DNA of 64,000 bases from Photobacterium proteolyticum (GCF_001939735.1 NZ_MJIL01000090.1:62001-126000); one strand, 5' to 3'. Shown: positions 9,065 through 18,732, numbered from the stretch's first letter. The notes: a model not told the origin generated them from the sequence alone. Program-made: numbers and translations.

Positions 9065-10525
9065 ATGTCTCATCAGTTTAACCAGTACAGCAAGTTGCTG
9101 AATCGCTCACTTTCTCATGCTGTTGATTACCTTGAGGCTTTGCCGGAAAGACCGATTGATAGCCAGATCAGTTCACAGTCGTTGCGGAGCCAGATCGGCG
9201 GCAGTCTACCGCTACAGCCAAGCAATCCGGAGCAGGTGCTGGATGAGCTGGTGGCCAATGTTGAAAACGGCCTGATTGGTTCGGGCGGTCCGCGCTACTT
9301 TGGTTATGCCATTGGCGGCTCCTTCCCGGTTGCTCTGGCAGCTGATTGGCTAGTCAGTGCCTGGGACCAGAACGTGCCATATTATGTTTCCAGTCCTGGC
9401 ACCTCAGTTGTCGAGGAAACGGCTGCCGAATGGATGCTGGAACTGCTCGGTCTTCCAGATACCGCCGGCGTAGGTTTTACCTCCGGTGCCCAGGAAGCGA
9501 TTTATACCGCATTGATTACGGCCCGTAACAGTTTGCTACAAAAAGCAGGCTGGGATGTGGCGACTCAGGGGCTATATAACGCCCCGCGTATTCATGTCGT
9601 AGTGAGTGATCAGATCCACTCAACCATCAAGCGTGCGCTCTCGATGATTGGCATCGGCGTGAGCGATATTAAGACGATTCCAACGGATAACAATCTGAGA
9701 ATACTTCCTGAATACTTGCCGGAGATCTTAGAGCAGTGTGATGGCCCGACATTGGTTTGTGCCCAGGCTGGCTGTATTGATTCCGGGGCATTCGATCCGT
9801 TCGAGGAGATAGCCGAACACGTTAAGGCTCATCCCAATGCCTGGCTGCATGTCGATGGCGCGATTGGGCTGTGGTCCGCAGTCAGTGACAAGCAAAAGCA
9901 CCTGCTGAAAGGGATTGAAAAAGCCGACTCTTGGGATACCGACGGTCACAAGTGGTTCAATATGCCCTACGACAGCGGGATGGTCATTGTCCGTGACGCT
10001 TCCTTGTTGGCAACGGCAATGGGAGGCAACAGTATGGGCGATTACCTGACCGACGCCATTGCCAAGCCGGACCGTAACGCTATCAACTTCGGAATATCGG
10101 CATCGCGCCGGGCCCGCGGGGTGCCTGTCTATGCCGCTATCAAGGCGCTGGGCAAGGAAGGGATCCAGGCTCACCTCGACAATTGTTGCATGCTGGCACA
10201 GAGAATGGCTGACAGACTGCGCAATGTCGACGGGATCACCATTCTCAATGATGTCGTGTCCAACCGTTTTTCGGCCCAGTTCGGTATCGGTGATGATACG
10301 TTCCGAAACCACCTGACCGAGCGAGTTGTTCACCAGTTGCAGCAAGATGGTTTCTGCTACCCGTCAACGTCTGGTTATAAGGGGCTCAAGACCATGCTCT
10401 TCTCTGTGCTGAACTGTCACACCACGATAGAGGATATTGATGCAACGGCAGAGAAAATCATCGAAATCTACCATATCGAGCTGGAAACATGCCAGCTGGG
10501 CGAAGCGGCTGAGCTGTGTGACTAA
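9065..10525 (+). CDS. PLP-dependent group II decarboxylase family protein
   Basis: 486 residues with the fold of aromatic-amino-acid, glutamate or diaminobutyrate decarboxylases. The PLP lysine lies in DTDGHKWFN (Lys at about 296). The upstream HVDGA motif (about 263-267) supplies the aspartate that contacts the cofactor nitrogen. The TSGAQEAIYTAL motif (about 140-151) binds the cofactor phosphate. Ribosome site AGAGG precedes the ATG. An amidohydrolase gene follows after 38 bp and is surely co-transcribed. The pair could process an amino acid and its acyl or cyclic amide. The amino-acid specificity is not evident. Confidence 0.85.
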   Translation: MSHQFNQYSKLLNRSLSHAVDYLEALPERPIDSQISSQSLRSQIGGSLPLQPSNPEQVLDELVANVENGLIGSGGPRYFGYAIGGSFPVALAADWLVSAWDQNVPYYVSSPGTSVVEETAAEWMLELLGLPDTAGVGFTSGAQEAIYTALITARNSLLQKAGWDVATQGLYNAPRIHVVVSDQIHSTIKRALSMIGIGVSDIKTIPTDNNLRILPEYLPEILEQCDGPTLVCAQAGCIDSGAFDPFEEIAEHVKAHPNAWLHVDGAIGLWSAVSDKQKHLLKGIEKADSWDTDGHKWFNMPYDSGMVIVRDASLLATAMGGNSMGDYLTDAIAKPDRNAINFGISASRRARGVPVYAAIKALGKEGIQAHLDNCCMLAQRMADRLRNVDGITILNDVVSNRFSAQFGIGDDTFRNHLTERVVHQLQQDGFCYPSTSGYKGLKTMLFSVLNCHTTIEDIDATAEKIIEIYHIELETCQLGEAAELCD

Positions 10526-10563
10526 CCCGCAGATTGTCTGAATAACAATAGAGGAAATAGAGT

Positions 10564-11838
10564 ATGAAAGTGCTAGTAAAGAATGCTTCATTGTTCGACG
10601 GCGTTAATGAGACGGTCAAGCCGGGATGCTTTATTAGTGTCGAAGATGGGGTGATCACCGAGATAGCCAATCAGGAAAATACCAATGCAAGTTATGGCCG
10701 GGTAATTGACGCGGCTGGCTATACGGTGGTTCCGGGACTGATAGATGCCCACACCCATATTTCGTTTTCGGATACGTTTCAGGCCATGGATAGTATGACC
10801 GCAGAAGAAGTGGCGGTGCGCTCGACGGTGATTGCCCGCCAAATGCTGGAGCGGGGTTTTACTACGGTCCGGGATGTCGGCAGCAACTGCTATGGCCTGA
10901 AGCAAAGTATCGACAACAACTTTGTGCCGGGGCCGAGGATTTACCCGAGCTATGGGGCAATTTCGCAAACCTGTGGTCATGCTGACTATCGGCAGAACAG
11001 AACCCAGCGTTCTAACTTCAGTCAGAACCTGGAGGATTCGAGCTTTATGCGTCAGGGTCACCTGGTGCTGGCTGACGGCGTGCCGGAGTGTCTGAAGCGA
11101 ACCCGCGATCAAATATTTAAGGGGGCATCCCAGATTAAAATATTTGGCGGTGGCGGGGCATCATCACTGTTTGATCCACTCGATACGATTCAGTACACCC
11201 GTGAAGAGCTAAGGGCAATTGTAGAAACCGTGACCAATTACGGCTCGTATGTCTGCAGTCATATTCATGCCGGTCCCGCGATGAAGATTGCGGTGGAGGA
11301 AGGGGTGAAGTCCTTAGAGCATGCAACTTTTATGGATGATGATATTGCACGGTTGTGCCTGGATAAGGAAGTCTGGATTGTTCCGCAGTATGCGACTGCC
11401 GAGCTAATCGCCAACCGGATGATCCCGCTTGATAGCGAAATTCTCTATCAGAAGACCGAGCGGGTTGGCAAAGGCTTGCTCAAACAGGCTGAACTGGTCG
11501 AGAAATACAACCTCAAATGTGCCTTCGGCACAGACTTGGTCGGAATGCCGGAAGTACATGCCAAACAGAATGCCGAGTTTTCGGCGCGGAAGAAATACTT
11601 CGGCTCGTTCCGCGGCATTAAGCAGGCGACCTCGGATGCCGGCGAGTTGCTGAAACTATCAGGATTATTGGATCCGTATCCGGAGGGTGATATCGGGGTC
11701 ATCCGAGAAGGAGCGTTTGCCGATATGCTTCTTGTCAGCGGTAACCCGGTTGAGGATTTGGATATTCTTGCTAATCCGGACAATATCAAGGTAGTGATTA
11801 AAGACGGGGATATTTTCAAAGATACCCGTACCTTGTAA
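10564..11838 (+). CDS. Metal-dependent amidohydrolase family protein
   Basis: 424 residues of the cyclic amidohydrolase superfamily (imidazolonepropionase/prolidase-like group). Metal ligands are visible: DAHTH (His63, His65), the HIHAG and EHATF histidines at mid-protein, and FGTDLVG with the catalytic Asp near residue 325. No signal peptide is present, so it is probably cytoplasmic. A ribosome site (GAGGAAATAGAG) precedes the ATG. It forms an operon with the upstream PLP decarboxylase and is closed by a terminator. It probably cleaves a C-N amide bond in a substrate linked to the decarboxylase. An AraC regulator gene faces it on the other strand. Confidence 0.85.
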   Translation: MKVLVKNASLFDGVNETVKPGCFISVEDGVITEIANQENTNASYGRVIDAAGYTVVPGLIDAHTHISFSDTFQAMDSMTAEEVAVRSTVIARQMLERGFTTVRDVGSNCYGLKQSIDNNFVPGPRIYPSYGAISQTCGHADYRQNRTQRSNFSQNLEDSSFMRQGHLVLADGVPECLKRTRDQIFKGASQIKIFGGGGASSLFDPLDTIQYTREELRAIVETVTNYGSYVCSHIHAGPAMKIAVEEGVKSLEHATFMDDDIARLCLDKEVWIVPQYATAELIANRMIPLDSEILYQKTERVGKGLLKQAELVEKYNLKCAFGTDLVGMPEVHAKQNAEFSARKKYFGSFRGIKQATSDAGELLKLSGLLDPYPEGDIGVIREGAFADMLLVSGNPVEDLDILANPDNIKVVIKDGDIFKDTRTL

Positions 11839-11860
11839 ACCAATATCTGGCCATATTTGA

Positions 11861-11886
11861 AACCGTCTCCTGTGAGGCGGTTTTTT
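11861..11886 (+). terminator. Rho-independent terminator of the decarboxylase/amidohydrolase operon
   Basis: AACCGTCTC and GAGGCGGTT form a stem with one G-T pair around CTGT, followed by six T. It lies 22 bases after the stop codon. Confidence 0.85.
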
Positions 11887-11935
11887 GTTGCCTGCTCCCG
11901 AAGAGGTTTGGCCGGGGGCGGGTCAGCTTGCTGGG

Positions 11936-12970
11936 CTATTCGCGGGAACTGTTTGCTAGCGGCTGCTCTTTGGATCTGAAGCGCTTGCGGTAGTCCTTGG
12001 GCGGAAAGCCGGTCAGCTTTTTGAATGCCCGTGAGAAGTGGGCAATGTCGGCATAGCCCAGTTCGGAGGCGATATCGGTCAGCGAGTATTGCCGGTTCTC
12101 CATCAGCTGGCAGGCGGTTGCCAGCATGATGTTTTCCCGAATGCTTTTGTAACTGGTGTTCTCCCCTGACAGACGGCGCTGCAGGGTACGGGGGCTGGTA
12201 TTCATCAAAACGGCGGCTTGCTGAATCGACAGGGCTTGTCGGGACAGGTAAGGGGCCAGAGCCAGATACACGGTTTCGACATAGCTCAGAGGTTTCGGGT
12301 CATTGGCTTGTTTGTCGACTGGTGTGAAACGGACCGGCAGGTTGAAGGGCATTGCCAACAAGTCATTGGATAGTTCGATAGCTGCCAGGCTGCGGTTGCT
12401 ATAGAGAACGGTGTCGGGACTGTTCAGAATCTCTGCCAACTTGTCGGCATTGGGTGATTGCACGGCAATACAGCCCGGTTGCCATTGGGTTTTGCTGGCA
12501 AAGCGGATAAATTCGATTAGGAACAAAATGGCAAAAATCTCTGCCCACAGAAAGCCTTCCGACACCTCTTTTGGCTTGTGGCGACAGAACCAGGGGGTGT
12601 CGTTGAAGTATTCGAGGCTGACTTTGGCGGAGGGGGAGTCATGTTGCACCGCTGTTTGCATCTGCTCGATGGCTTCACCTATCGATTTCGGATTGTGTAA
12701 GTGCCTGAGCATTTTCGGAATGAAGTATTCCCGGATAGCGGTTCGGAGCAAATTGCCATAATGATCGGGATCGGCCCTTTCGGCCATCATGGCCAGCAGG
12801 TGTTTGATTGGGGATTCGGGAACAAACTCATGGTGTGTCTGGAGGATGTCTTCGGGGAGTCCTGCTGTCTTGAGGAGCGGGTAGATATCAGCCTCGAAAT
12901 GCTTGAGCATTTCAATCAGGGTCGCAGCATGGACGGTCTTGATCAGCGGGACCAGTTGGCCTTGGTTCAT
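11936..12970 (-). CDS. AraC-family transcriptional regulator
   Basis: 344 residues. The N-terminal two thirds look like the 'arabinose-binding'-type sensor domain of OruR/ArgR-like AraC regulators. The C-terminal double helix-turn-helix (about 235-335) includes SPRTLQRRLSGE and the signature LGYADIAHFSRAFKKLTGFPPKDYR. The gene converges on the decarboxylase/amidohydrolase operon and may control it, but the sequence shows no operator to prove this. The ligand is unknown. Confidence 0.85.
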   Translation of the reverse strand: MNQGQLVPLIKTVHAATLIEMLKHFEADIYPLLKTAGLPEDILQTHHEFVPESPIKHLLAMMAERADPDHYGNLLRTAIREYFIPKMLRHLHNPKSIGEAIEQMQTAVQHDSPSAKVSLEYFNDTPWFCRHKPKEVSEGFLWAEIFAILFLIEFIRFASKTQWQPGCIAVQSPNADKLAEILNSPDTVLYSNRSLAAIELSNDLLAMPFNLPVRFTPVDKQANDPKPLSYVETVYLALAPYLSRQALSIQQAAVLMNTSPRTLQRRLSGENTSYKSIRENIMLATACQLMENRQYSLTDIASELGYADIAHFSRAFKKLTGFPPKDYRKRFRSKEQPLANSSRE

Positions 12971-13067
12971 TCCTTTTACTCCGCGAGTGTACTCATCAAC
13001 AGAGAGTATACTTGTCGGACTGCATCCTTGCAGCCCTAGAGAAGAGAGAGATTTATTGAGCTTGGAA

Positions 13068-13355
13068 TCAAGCTTGAGTGATCTGCGGCTTTGGTGAAGT
13101 GCGGAAGATACTGATAACAGCTTCGACAGTATAGTAGCCGCAGATGGCGGTAAAGCTCAGTACGCTGACGCTCTCACCCATAGAGACCGAGGCACCGATC
13201 ATTTCAAATAGCTCACCGCCAAACTTTCTGACATAGTCCAGCGCCCATTTGTACACCAAATAGAGCTTGGTAAGGGTAATAAACACCAGGTACGCCTTGC
13301 CGTAGGGAGTAAGCAGGAACTGTTTGATTTTGGCCCAGATGTTTTTCATCTTCAT
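13068..13355 (-). CDS. Small two-segment membrane protein, unknown function
   Basis: 95 residues. Hydrophobic segments lie at about 17-37 and 62-85, separated by an amphipathic stretch, with a lysine-rich N-terminus (MKMKNIWAKIKQ), consistent with an inner-membrane protein with cytoplasmic ends. I do not recognise the family. The gene lies between the AraC gene (same strand) and the divergent efflux operon. A second ATG two codons downstream could also be the start. Confidence 0.6.
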   Translation of the reverse strand: MKMKNIWAKIKQFLLTPYGKAYLVFITLTKLYLVYKWALDYVRKFGGELFEMIGASVSMGESVSVLSFTAICGYYTVEAVISIFRTSPKPQITQA

Positions 13356-13553
13356 TTCTCGCTGTGATGTGGTTTGTCGAACGAGATGAAGTATAAAAAA
13401 TGAACATTTTAATGCTTATCATTTTACGCCAAGGCTGGGCTTTAGTTTCTTTTTCCTGATGGCGTCAAATGATAAAAATAAATGTCAGGTCTAGATAGTA
13501 TTGCGACACACATTTTATTGCTTGCAATGAGCAGTGAATCTGACGAGGTCGGA

Positions 13554-14705
13554 ATGAGCCCAAAAGAACCGGAACTACAGCAATCGACATCTTCTACTGT
13601 TGCCGAAGAGACAAGCCACAACCATCAGGAGCCCGCAGCAGGGAGAAGCTTTTCTCCCCGCTTTGTTACCTTGATAGTGCTGTTGGTTTGTATCGGATTA
13701 TTTGTCTTCTACCTGGTTGCAGACAGGATTATTCCCAGCACAGACATGGCACGCGTACAAGGTAACGTGATTCCGCTGGCTCCAATGGTTTCGGGTGAGG
13801 TGATCAAGGTGAACGTGGCACCCAACGATTTGGTACAGGCCGGTGAACCCTTGATAAAAATTGACTCGACCGATTATCTGATAGCTGTTAGGAAAGCAAA
13901 GCAGGGACTGGAGGAAGCCGGCAAGCAAATTGGCGTACAGACTGCGTCAGTGGAAGCAGCACAGGCCAAACTAGCTGATGCTCTGGTCAATCAGGATAAT
14001 ATCCGGCGGCAGGCAGGGCGTGTTCTGGCAATGGCTGATAAAGGTATAGTGACTCAGGCGGATGCTGATAAAACCCGTGCTGCAGTGGCGCATGCCAGGA
14101 CGCAGGTGAAAACGGCCCGAGCAGAGCTGGTACAGGCTCAACAGAAACTGGGTAAGGCCGGCGACGAAAATACTGAGATGCAGATGGCTTTGCTGGCTCT
14201 GCAGAAAGCCCAGTTGGATTTGGAGCGAACGGTGATTCGGGCTCCGGCCATGGGCGGGGTGTCTAATTTTCGACTTGATGAAGGGACATACGCGAACAAA
14301 GGCCTGCCGTTAATGACTTTCGTCTCAGGTGAAGATAGCTGGATAGAGGCCTATTACCGTGAGAATAGCCTAGGCAATATCCGTAGCGGTGATTTGGTCG
14401 AAATCGCCTTGGATAATGCCCCTGGTAAAATCTTCCGGGGAAGGGTAGCCAGTATTGAATATGGTATTCACTGGGGCCAGCCTCAGGCTTCCGGTCAGTT
14501 GGCAACGGTTGCCAACCAGTCGGGATGGTTGCGACAGAGTCAGCGTTTTCCTGTGGTGATCCGTTTTGAAGATGATCGGCCAAGCGGTTTGCTGCGGGTC
14601 GGCGGCCAGGCTGATGTCATGGTATATACCGAGGGGGATTCCGTGTTGAATATATTCGGCAGGCTGTGGATCCGTTTTATTAGCTGGATGTCCTATGTCC
14701 GTTAA
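13554..14705 (+). CDS. HlyD/EmrA-type membrane fusion protein
   Basis: About 383 residues from this start. An N-terminal transmembrane helix (FVTLIVLLVCIGLFVFYLV) is followed by a biotinyl-lipoyl-like segment (VSGEVIKVNVAPNDLVQAGE), a coiled-coil hairpin rich in Ala, Gln and Lys, the second lipoyl half (TVIRAPAMGGVSNFRLDEG) and a beta-barrel region. This is the periplasmic adaptor of a drug or aromatic-acid efflux pump. I chose the ATG at 13554 because GAGG precedes it at proper spacing; in-frame ATGs at 13482 and 13527 lack one. The gene overlaps the DUF2955 membrane gene by 11 bp, which makes the two a coupled pair. Confidence 0.88.
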   Translation: MSPKEPELQQSTSSTVAEETSHNHQEPAAGRSFSPRFVTLIVLLVCIGLFVFYLVADRIIPSTDMARVQGNVIPLAPMVSGEVIKVNVAPNDLVQAGEPLIKIDSTDYLIAVRKAKQGLEEAGKQIGVQTASVEAAQAKLADALVNQDNIRRQAGRVLAMADKGIVTQADADKTRAAVAHARTQVKTARAELVQAQQKLGKAGDENTEMQMALLALQKAQLDLERTVIRAPAMGGVSNFRLDEGTYANKGLPLMTFVSGEDSWIEAYYRENSLGNIRSGDLVEIALDNAPGKIFRGRVASIEYGIHWGQPQASGQLATVANQSGWLRQSQRFPVVIRFEDDRPSGLLRVGGQADVMVYTEGDSVLNIFGRLWIRFISWMSYVR

Positions 14706-15726
14706 TCGAACGGCAGTCGCAGAGGAATCTTACGGTTTACTTCGCCGTCGGATTTTCAGGTATACATTCGGCGTTATGCTGGCGACGGTACTGGCATACA
14801 GTATTAACTGGACGCTTGCCTATATCATGCCGGTGTTTGTAGCAAAGTTTTTTGTCGACAGACCGGTACCGACCCGGGAAACGTTTGATGAACTTTTTCT
14901 GGCGATGGTGGTGACAGTGCTCATTGCGCTGGGGGTCAGTAACGGGGTGACACAGTATCCGCTTATCCTGCTGTTGTTGATCGGGCTGCTGATGTTCTGG
15001 GCTTATTACCTGTTTCAGGATCCGCGATGGAACTTTTTTGCCATGATCCTGATGATTGCCGTGTTACTGGTGCCCTATATGGGGATCATTCATCCGGCTG
15101 CAGCGTTGCTGCTCGGCAAGGGATTGATGGTTTCCGGTATCGGGGCGGTGGTAATTTTCTGGCTGATGCACCAGATCCTGCCTGAACCGGTTTCCGTATC
15201 GGAGCTGCCCTCGGGGCAAAGCCGGAATGCAGAACAGTCAGAGGCCTTGCGTGTTGGTTATGCGTTGAAGGCGCTGGCAATTAGTTTCCCGGTCATTGTG
15301 TACTTCTACTATTTCCAGATTAGCGGTGCTCTGTTGACATTGGCATTTATCGGCATCCTGTCACTGCAGCTTACCCGGTCTGGCAGTATTAAGTTGAGCG
15401 CTTTCCTCCTAATGACCAATGTTGCAGGAGGGGGATTGGCAATTGTTGCCTATGAGCTATTAGTTATCACTCCCTGGTTCCCGTTTCTGTTGGCCATGAT
15501 GACACTGTTTACTTTGCTGTTTGCACAAAAGCTGTACGAGGAGCCGCATAAGGCACCTGTGTATGCCGGTATCTTCTCTGCGATGCTAGTGGTATTTGGT
15601 TCAGTGATTTCTGCTAGTGGCAAAGAGATAGATGTCAGTTTCTATACGCGCATCGGCCAGATTCTGATGGCAAGTACATATCTGGTATTGGTGGCTTGGT
15701 TGGTTGACAGGCACGCTAGCGAGTAG
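14695..15726 (+). CDS. DUF2955 / FUSC-like inner-membrane transporter subunit
   Basis: 343 residues with two blocks of about five hydrophobic helices (about 20-165 and 185-340) separated by a short charged loop. This matches the DUF2955 family, which is related to the aromatic-acid exporter AaeB/FUSC fold. Members of this family are usually encoded next to a HlyD-type adaptor, as here, with the genes overlapping by 11 bp. It probably acts with that adaptor to export a small organic acid or drug. The substrate and outer-membrane partner are unknown. Confidence 0.8.
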   Translation: MSVNRTAVAEESYGLLRRRIFRYTFGVMLATVLAYSINWTLAYIMPVFVAKFFVDRPVPTRETFDELFLAMVVTVLIALGVSNGVTQYPLILLLLIGLLMFWAYYLFQDPRWNFFAMILMIAVLLVPYMGIIHPAAALLLGKGLMVSGIGAVVIFWLMHQILPEPVSVSELPSGQSRNAEQSEALRVGYALKALAISFPVIVYFYYFQISGALLTLAFIGILSLQLTRSGSIKLSAFLLMTNVAGGGLAIVAYELLVITPWFPFLLAMMTLFTLLFAQKLYEEPHKAPVYAGIFSAMLVVFGSVISASGKEIDVSFYTRIGQILMASTYLVLVAWLVDRHASE

Positions 15727-15910
15727 AGTGATTTACCTGCTCTGTTACTTCTCTCCTATTGATGCCGCTCATAACGTTAATCAAGATGTTCGATTACATT
15801 GATGGGCAATGAACCCATACAATAACCTCATCGTTGCAAGAAGCGACGAGACGACAAATCGAATGCATACAAGGCCGCTGATTGCCTTAGCCTGAGCGAC
15901 AGATATAACA

Positions 15911-17347
15911 ATGAATAAATGCCACACAATGAACCTAAATGAACTGCGTCAGCTGGGTGCTGTCCGGTTTCAGAGCAATAGTCAGAAAATTCTTCCCGGC
16001 GATGTATTTGTCTGTCGTCAGGGCCCGAACTGGGACAGTCACCAGTCTGTCGATGAGGCGATCGGTAAAGGCGCTGTTGGCGTGATTGCCAACAAACCGT
16101 TAGAGCTTGATATTCCCTGCCTGCTGACACCCAGTTTTAGCAATAGTGTCAGTTTGATTAATCAGTATTACCAGTATCCGCAGGATAAGCTGATGCAAAT
16201 TGGTGTGACGGGGACCAACGGCAAGACCACCGTCGCCTATTGCCTGAATGCTTTGCTGAACCGCCGGTTCAAGTCTGCCTACACCGGTACATTGGGCTGC
16301 CAGTACAGTGATGAACAGGTTGAGCTGGACAATACCACGCCTGATGCCATCAGTTTGCTCAATCTGTTTCATGCCATGGAGCAATCGGGGGTGACCCACA
16401 ATGTGATGGAAGTGAGTAGTCACGCTCTGTCTCAGGATCGGGTCAGTATCGTCGACTTCGACGTAGTTGTCATTACCAATATCGGCAGTGATCACCTTGA
16501 TTACCACCGAAGCAGAGATGATTACATTCAGGCCAAACTTCGCCTGATCGATCGCCTGAAGCCTGGCGGTGTGGCGATCATCAACCTTGATGATGAGCTG
16601 GCATTGGCGATGATCGAGCGCTGTCGCAGCAAGGCGCGGGTGGTGACCTTTAGTATGCAGGACCCGAGTGCGGATATGTTTGCCTCTGATATTGCCTCGT
16701 CGTGTCATGGCGGGCAGTTCAGACTGGATTATGAAGGGCAGCGGTATGCGGTAAGTACCTCCCTGCCGTTTAACTTCAATATTGAAAACTCCCTTGCGGT
16801 ATTGGCCATGCTGACGGCTATGGATATTGAGATTTCAACAGCTGTTGAGATGCTGGCCACCATGGATCATGCCCCCGGTCGAAGCGAAGTCTACCCGTTG
16901 CAAAATGGTGCCACGGCGATTATCGATTATGCTCATAATTACGATAGCCTCCGTAACCTGCTGGATAATGTGAGGTGTCATAGCCAAGGCCGGGTATATA
17001 CCGTGATTGGGGTTACGGGTGACCGGTTGGCCGATGCGGCTGCTATCGGTGAGTTGTGTAGCACGCATTCGGATCATGCGTTTTTTACCACCGACAACCC
17101 GTTGGGAGTGTGTCAGGAGGCTTTGTTTGCTGCAATGGGTAGCAAGGCGGTGAGTGGTAACAGCAGTACTCATCCGGACCGCGAGCGGGTGATCGAGCAT
17201 GCTGTTTCGTGTCTGATGCCAGATGACGTGCTGTTGCTGTGTGGCAAAGGTCCGGAGAAATATCAATATATCAGCAGCAATAAAAACGCCCCTCAGCCCT
17301 ATATCGGCGATTTTGAGGCGTTGATGCAGGCTGCTGGTCACAGGTAG
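15911..17347 (+). CDS. MurE-like Mur ligase paralogue with altered acceptor motif
   Basis: 478 residues with the three Mur-ligase domains of UDP-MurNAc-tripeptide synthetase. The ATP loop GVTGTNGKTT is at about 97-106. The family motif EVSSHALSQDR and the carbamylated-lysine region SDHLDYHRSRDDYIQAK are present. At the site where meso-diaminopimelate enzymes have DNPR, this protein has DNPL, so the arginine that binds diaminopimelate is missing. GKGHE also reads GKGPE. It is outside any cell-wall gene cluster and sits 9 bp upstream of an MFS transporter. I infer a ligase joining another amino acid to a UDP-sugar or other carboxylate rather than the housekeeping MurE. Confidence 0.8.
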   Translation: MNKCHTMNLNELRQLGAVRFQSNSQKILPGDVFVCRQGPNWDSHQSVDEAIGKGAVGVIANKPLELDIPCLLTPSFSNSVSLINQYYQYPQDKLMQIGVTGTNGKTTVAYCLNALLNRRFKSAYTGTLGCQYSDEQVELDNTTPDAISLLNLFHAMEQSGVTHNVMEVSSHALSQDRVSIVDFDVVVITNIGSDHLDYHRSRDDYIQAKLRLIDRLKPGGVAIINLDDELALAMIERCRSKARVVTFSMQDPSADMFASDIASSCHGGQFRLDYEGQRYAVSTSLPFNFNIENSLAVLAMLTAMDIEISTAVEMLATMDHAPGRSEVYPLQNGATAIIDYAHNYDSLRNLLDNVRCHSQGRVYTVIGVTGDRLADAAAIGELCSTHSDHAFFTTDNPLGVCQEALFAAMGSKAVSGNSSTHPDRERVIEHAVSCLMPDDVLLLCGKGPEKYQYISSNKNAPQPYIGDFEALMQAAGHR

Positions 17348-17356
17348 GCAAACAAC

Positions 17357-18565
17357 ATGGCAGCTGAATCGATAAGTACGCCGCTTCCTATGCGGAAAAA
17401 CACTACCTATCTGAAATTGCTCAGTGCCCAGGTTATTTCACTGATTGGTACCGGGATCAGCTCATTGACGCTGGCGCTGCTGGCCTGGGAGCTTGAGGCA
17501 GAAAATGCCAGTGTGGTGTTGGGAACGGCGTTTGCACTTAAGATGATCGCCTACGTTGGCCTGGCACCTGTTTTCGGTGCCATAGCCCATAAGTTGCCGA
17601 GAAAGCTGTTCATGTTTGCGCTGGATATCATCCGGGCAGGGCTGATCCTCTGTCTGCCGTTTGTTACCCAGAGCTGGCAGATTTATGTCCTGGTCTTTGT
17701 GATCAATGCCTGCTCGGCGGGCTTTACCCCGTTGTTTCAGTCTACGCTGCCGCAAATTCTGCCGGATAGAGATCAGTACGTCCGGGCGCTATCCTACAGT
17801 CGAATGGCGTATGATCTGGAACAGATCATCAGCCCCTTGTTGACGGCGATGCTGTTGCTGCTGATAGGTTTTCGCGATCTGTTCATTCTGGATGCATGTA
17901 CTTTTGTTTTGTCGGGAGTGCTGATCATTAGCTGTACCCTGCCAGCGGTGCTGGCTGTTGATCACGGCAAGGGGGTTTGGAATAACCTTAAGTTCGGTAT
18001 TCAGTCTTACTTGGCAACACCGCGACTTCGGGCTTTGTGGATTGCCTATTTGGCTGCCGCCGGAGCCAGTGCCATGGTGATTGTAAATACTGTTGTCTAT
18101 GTCAATCAGATATTGCAAGGTGGAGACAGAGAAACGGCGCTGGCAATGGCCGTAGTCGGTTTTGGTTCTATGCTAATTGCACTCAAGCTGCCCGTCTGGC
18201 TGGAAAAACGTACTATCAGGCCGTTTATGCTTATCGGTGGTGTGAGTATTTCGCTGGCGCTGTTGCTGGGTATGCTGACACCGTCATGGCCAGGGTTTGT
18301 GGCTGTGTGTTTGTTATTGGGTATTGGTATGTCATGCATCCAGACTCCTGCTGGTGTATTGGTGACCCGTTCATGCAAAGAGGCAGATGCTCCGGCGTTT
18401 TTTGCTGCCCACTTTTCTCTGACGCACCTATGGTGGTTACTCACTTACCTACTGGCAGGATGGAGCAGTGCTGCGATGGGATTGTCGCTGTCGTATTTAT
18501 TAATGGGGGCGTTATGCACAGTAAGCCTAGTTATGGTTAGTACACTATTCCCCCGGGAAGATTAG
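17357..18565 (+). CDS. MFS transporter partnered with the MurE-like ligase
   Basis: 402 residues and twelve predicted membrane segments, a typical major facilitator. A GAIAHKLPRKLF loop between helices 2 and 3 resembles the family A motif. The architecture (LLSAQVISLIGTGISSLTLALLAWEL at the N-terminus) is of the MFS_3/enterobactin-exporter type. The gap of 9 bp from the ligase gene implies co-transcription. The logical role is export of, or immunity to, the ligase product. The substrate is unknown. Confidence 0.85.
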   Translation: MAAESISTPLPMRKNTTYLKLLSAQVISLIGTGISSLTLALLAWELEAENASVVLGTAFALKMIAYVGLAPVFGAIAHKLPRKLFMFALDIIRAGLILCLPFVTQSWQIYVLVFVINACSAGFTPLFQSTLPQILPDRDQYVRALSYSRMAYDLEQIISPLLTAMLLLLIGFRDLFILDACTFVLSGVLIISCTLPAVLAVDHGKGVWNNLKFGIQSYLATPRLRALWIAYLAAAGASAMVIVNTVVYVNQILQGGDRETALAMAVVGFGSMLIALKLPVWLEKRTIRPFMLIGGVSISLALLLGMLTPSWPGFVAVCLLLGIGMSCIQTPAGVLVTRSCKEADAPAFFAAHFSLTHLWWLLTYLLAGWSSAAMGLSLSYLLMGALCTVSLVMVSTLFPRED

Positions 18566-18610
18566 CTGCTAATGTAAGATTGACGAGGGTGAGGCAAAGT
18601 CGTTCGATAA

Positions 18611-18640
18611 AGAAAAAGCCACATTATGTGGCTTTTTCTT
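18611..18640 (+). terminator. Strong terminator after the ligase/MFS pair
   Basis: AGAAAAAGCCACA pairs with TGTGGCTTTTTCT across a 3-4 base loop. A-rich and T-rich flanks would let it work in both directions. It lies 45 bases after the MFS stop. Confidence 0.85.
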
Positions 18641-18732
18641 TGTGTGCTTGCTTCTTGTGGACTTTTATAGCCAATGACGATGTCGACATGCACCGTTCTA
18701 TTTTTAGTTATTTTGCTCTGGCAGAGCCATGC

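Noticed and set aside
15828-15851. A riboswitch or attenuator before the MurE-like gene
   Set aside because: Only a short imperfect stem (CTCATCG/CGACGAG) is visible, with no recognised aptamer and no following T run.
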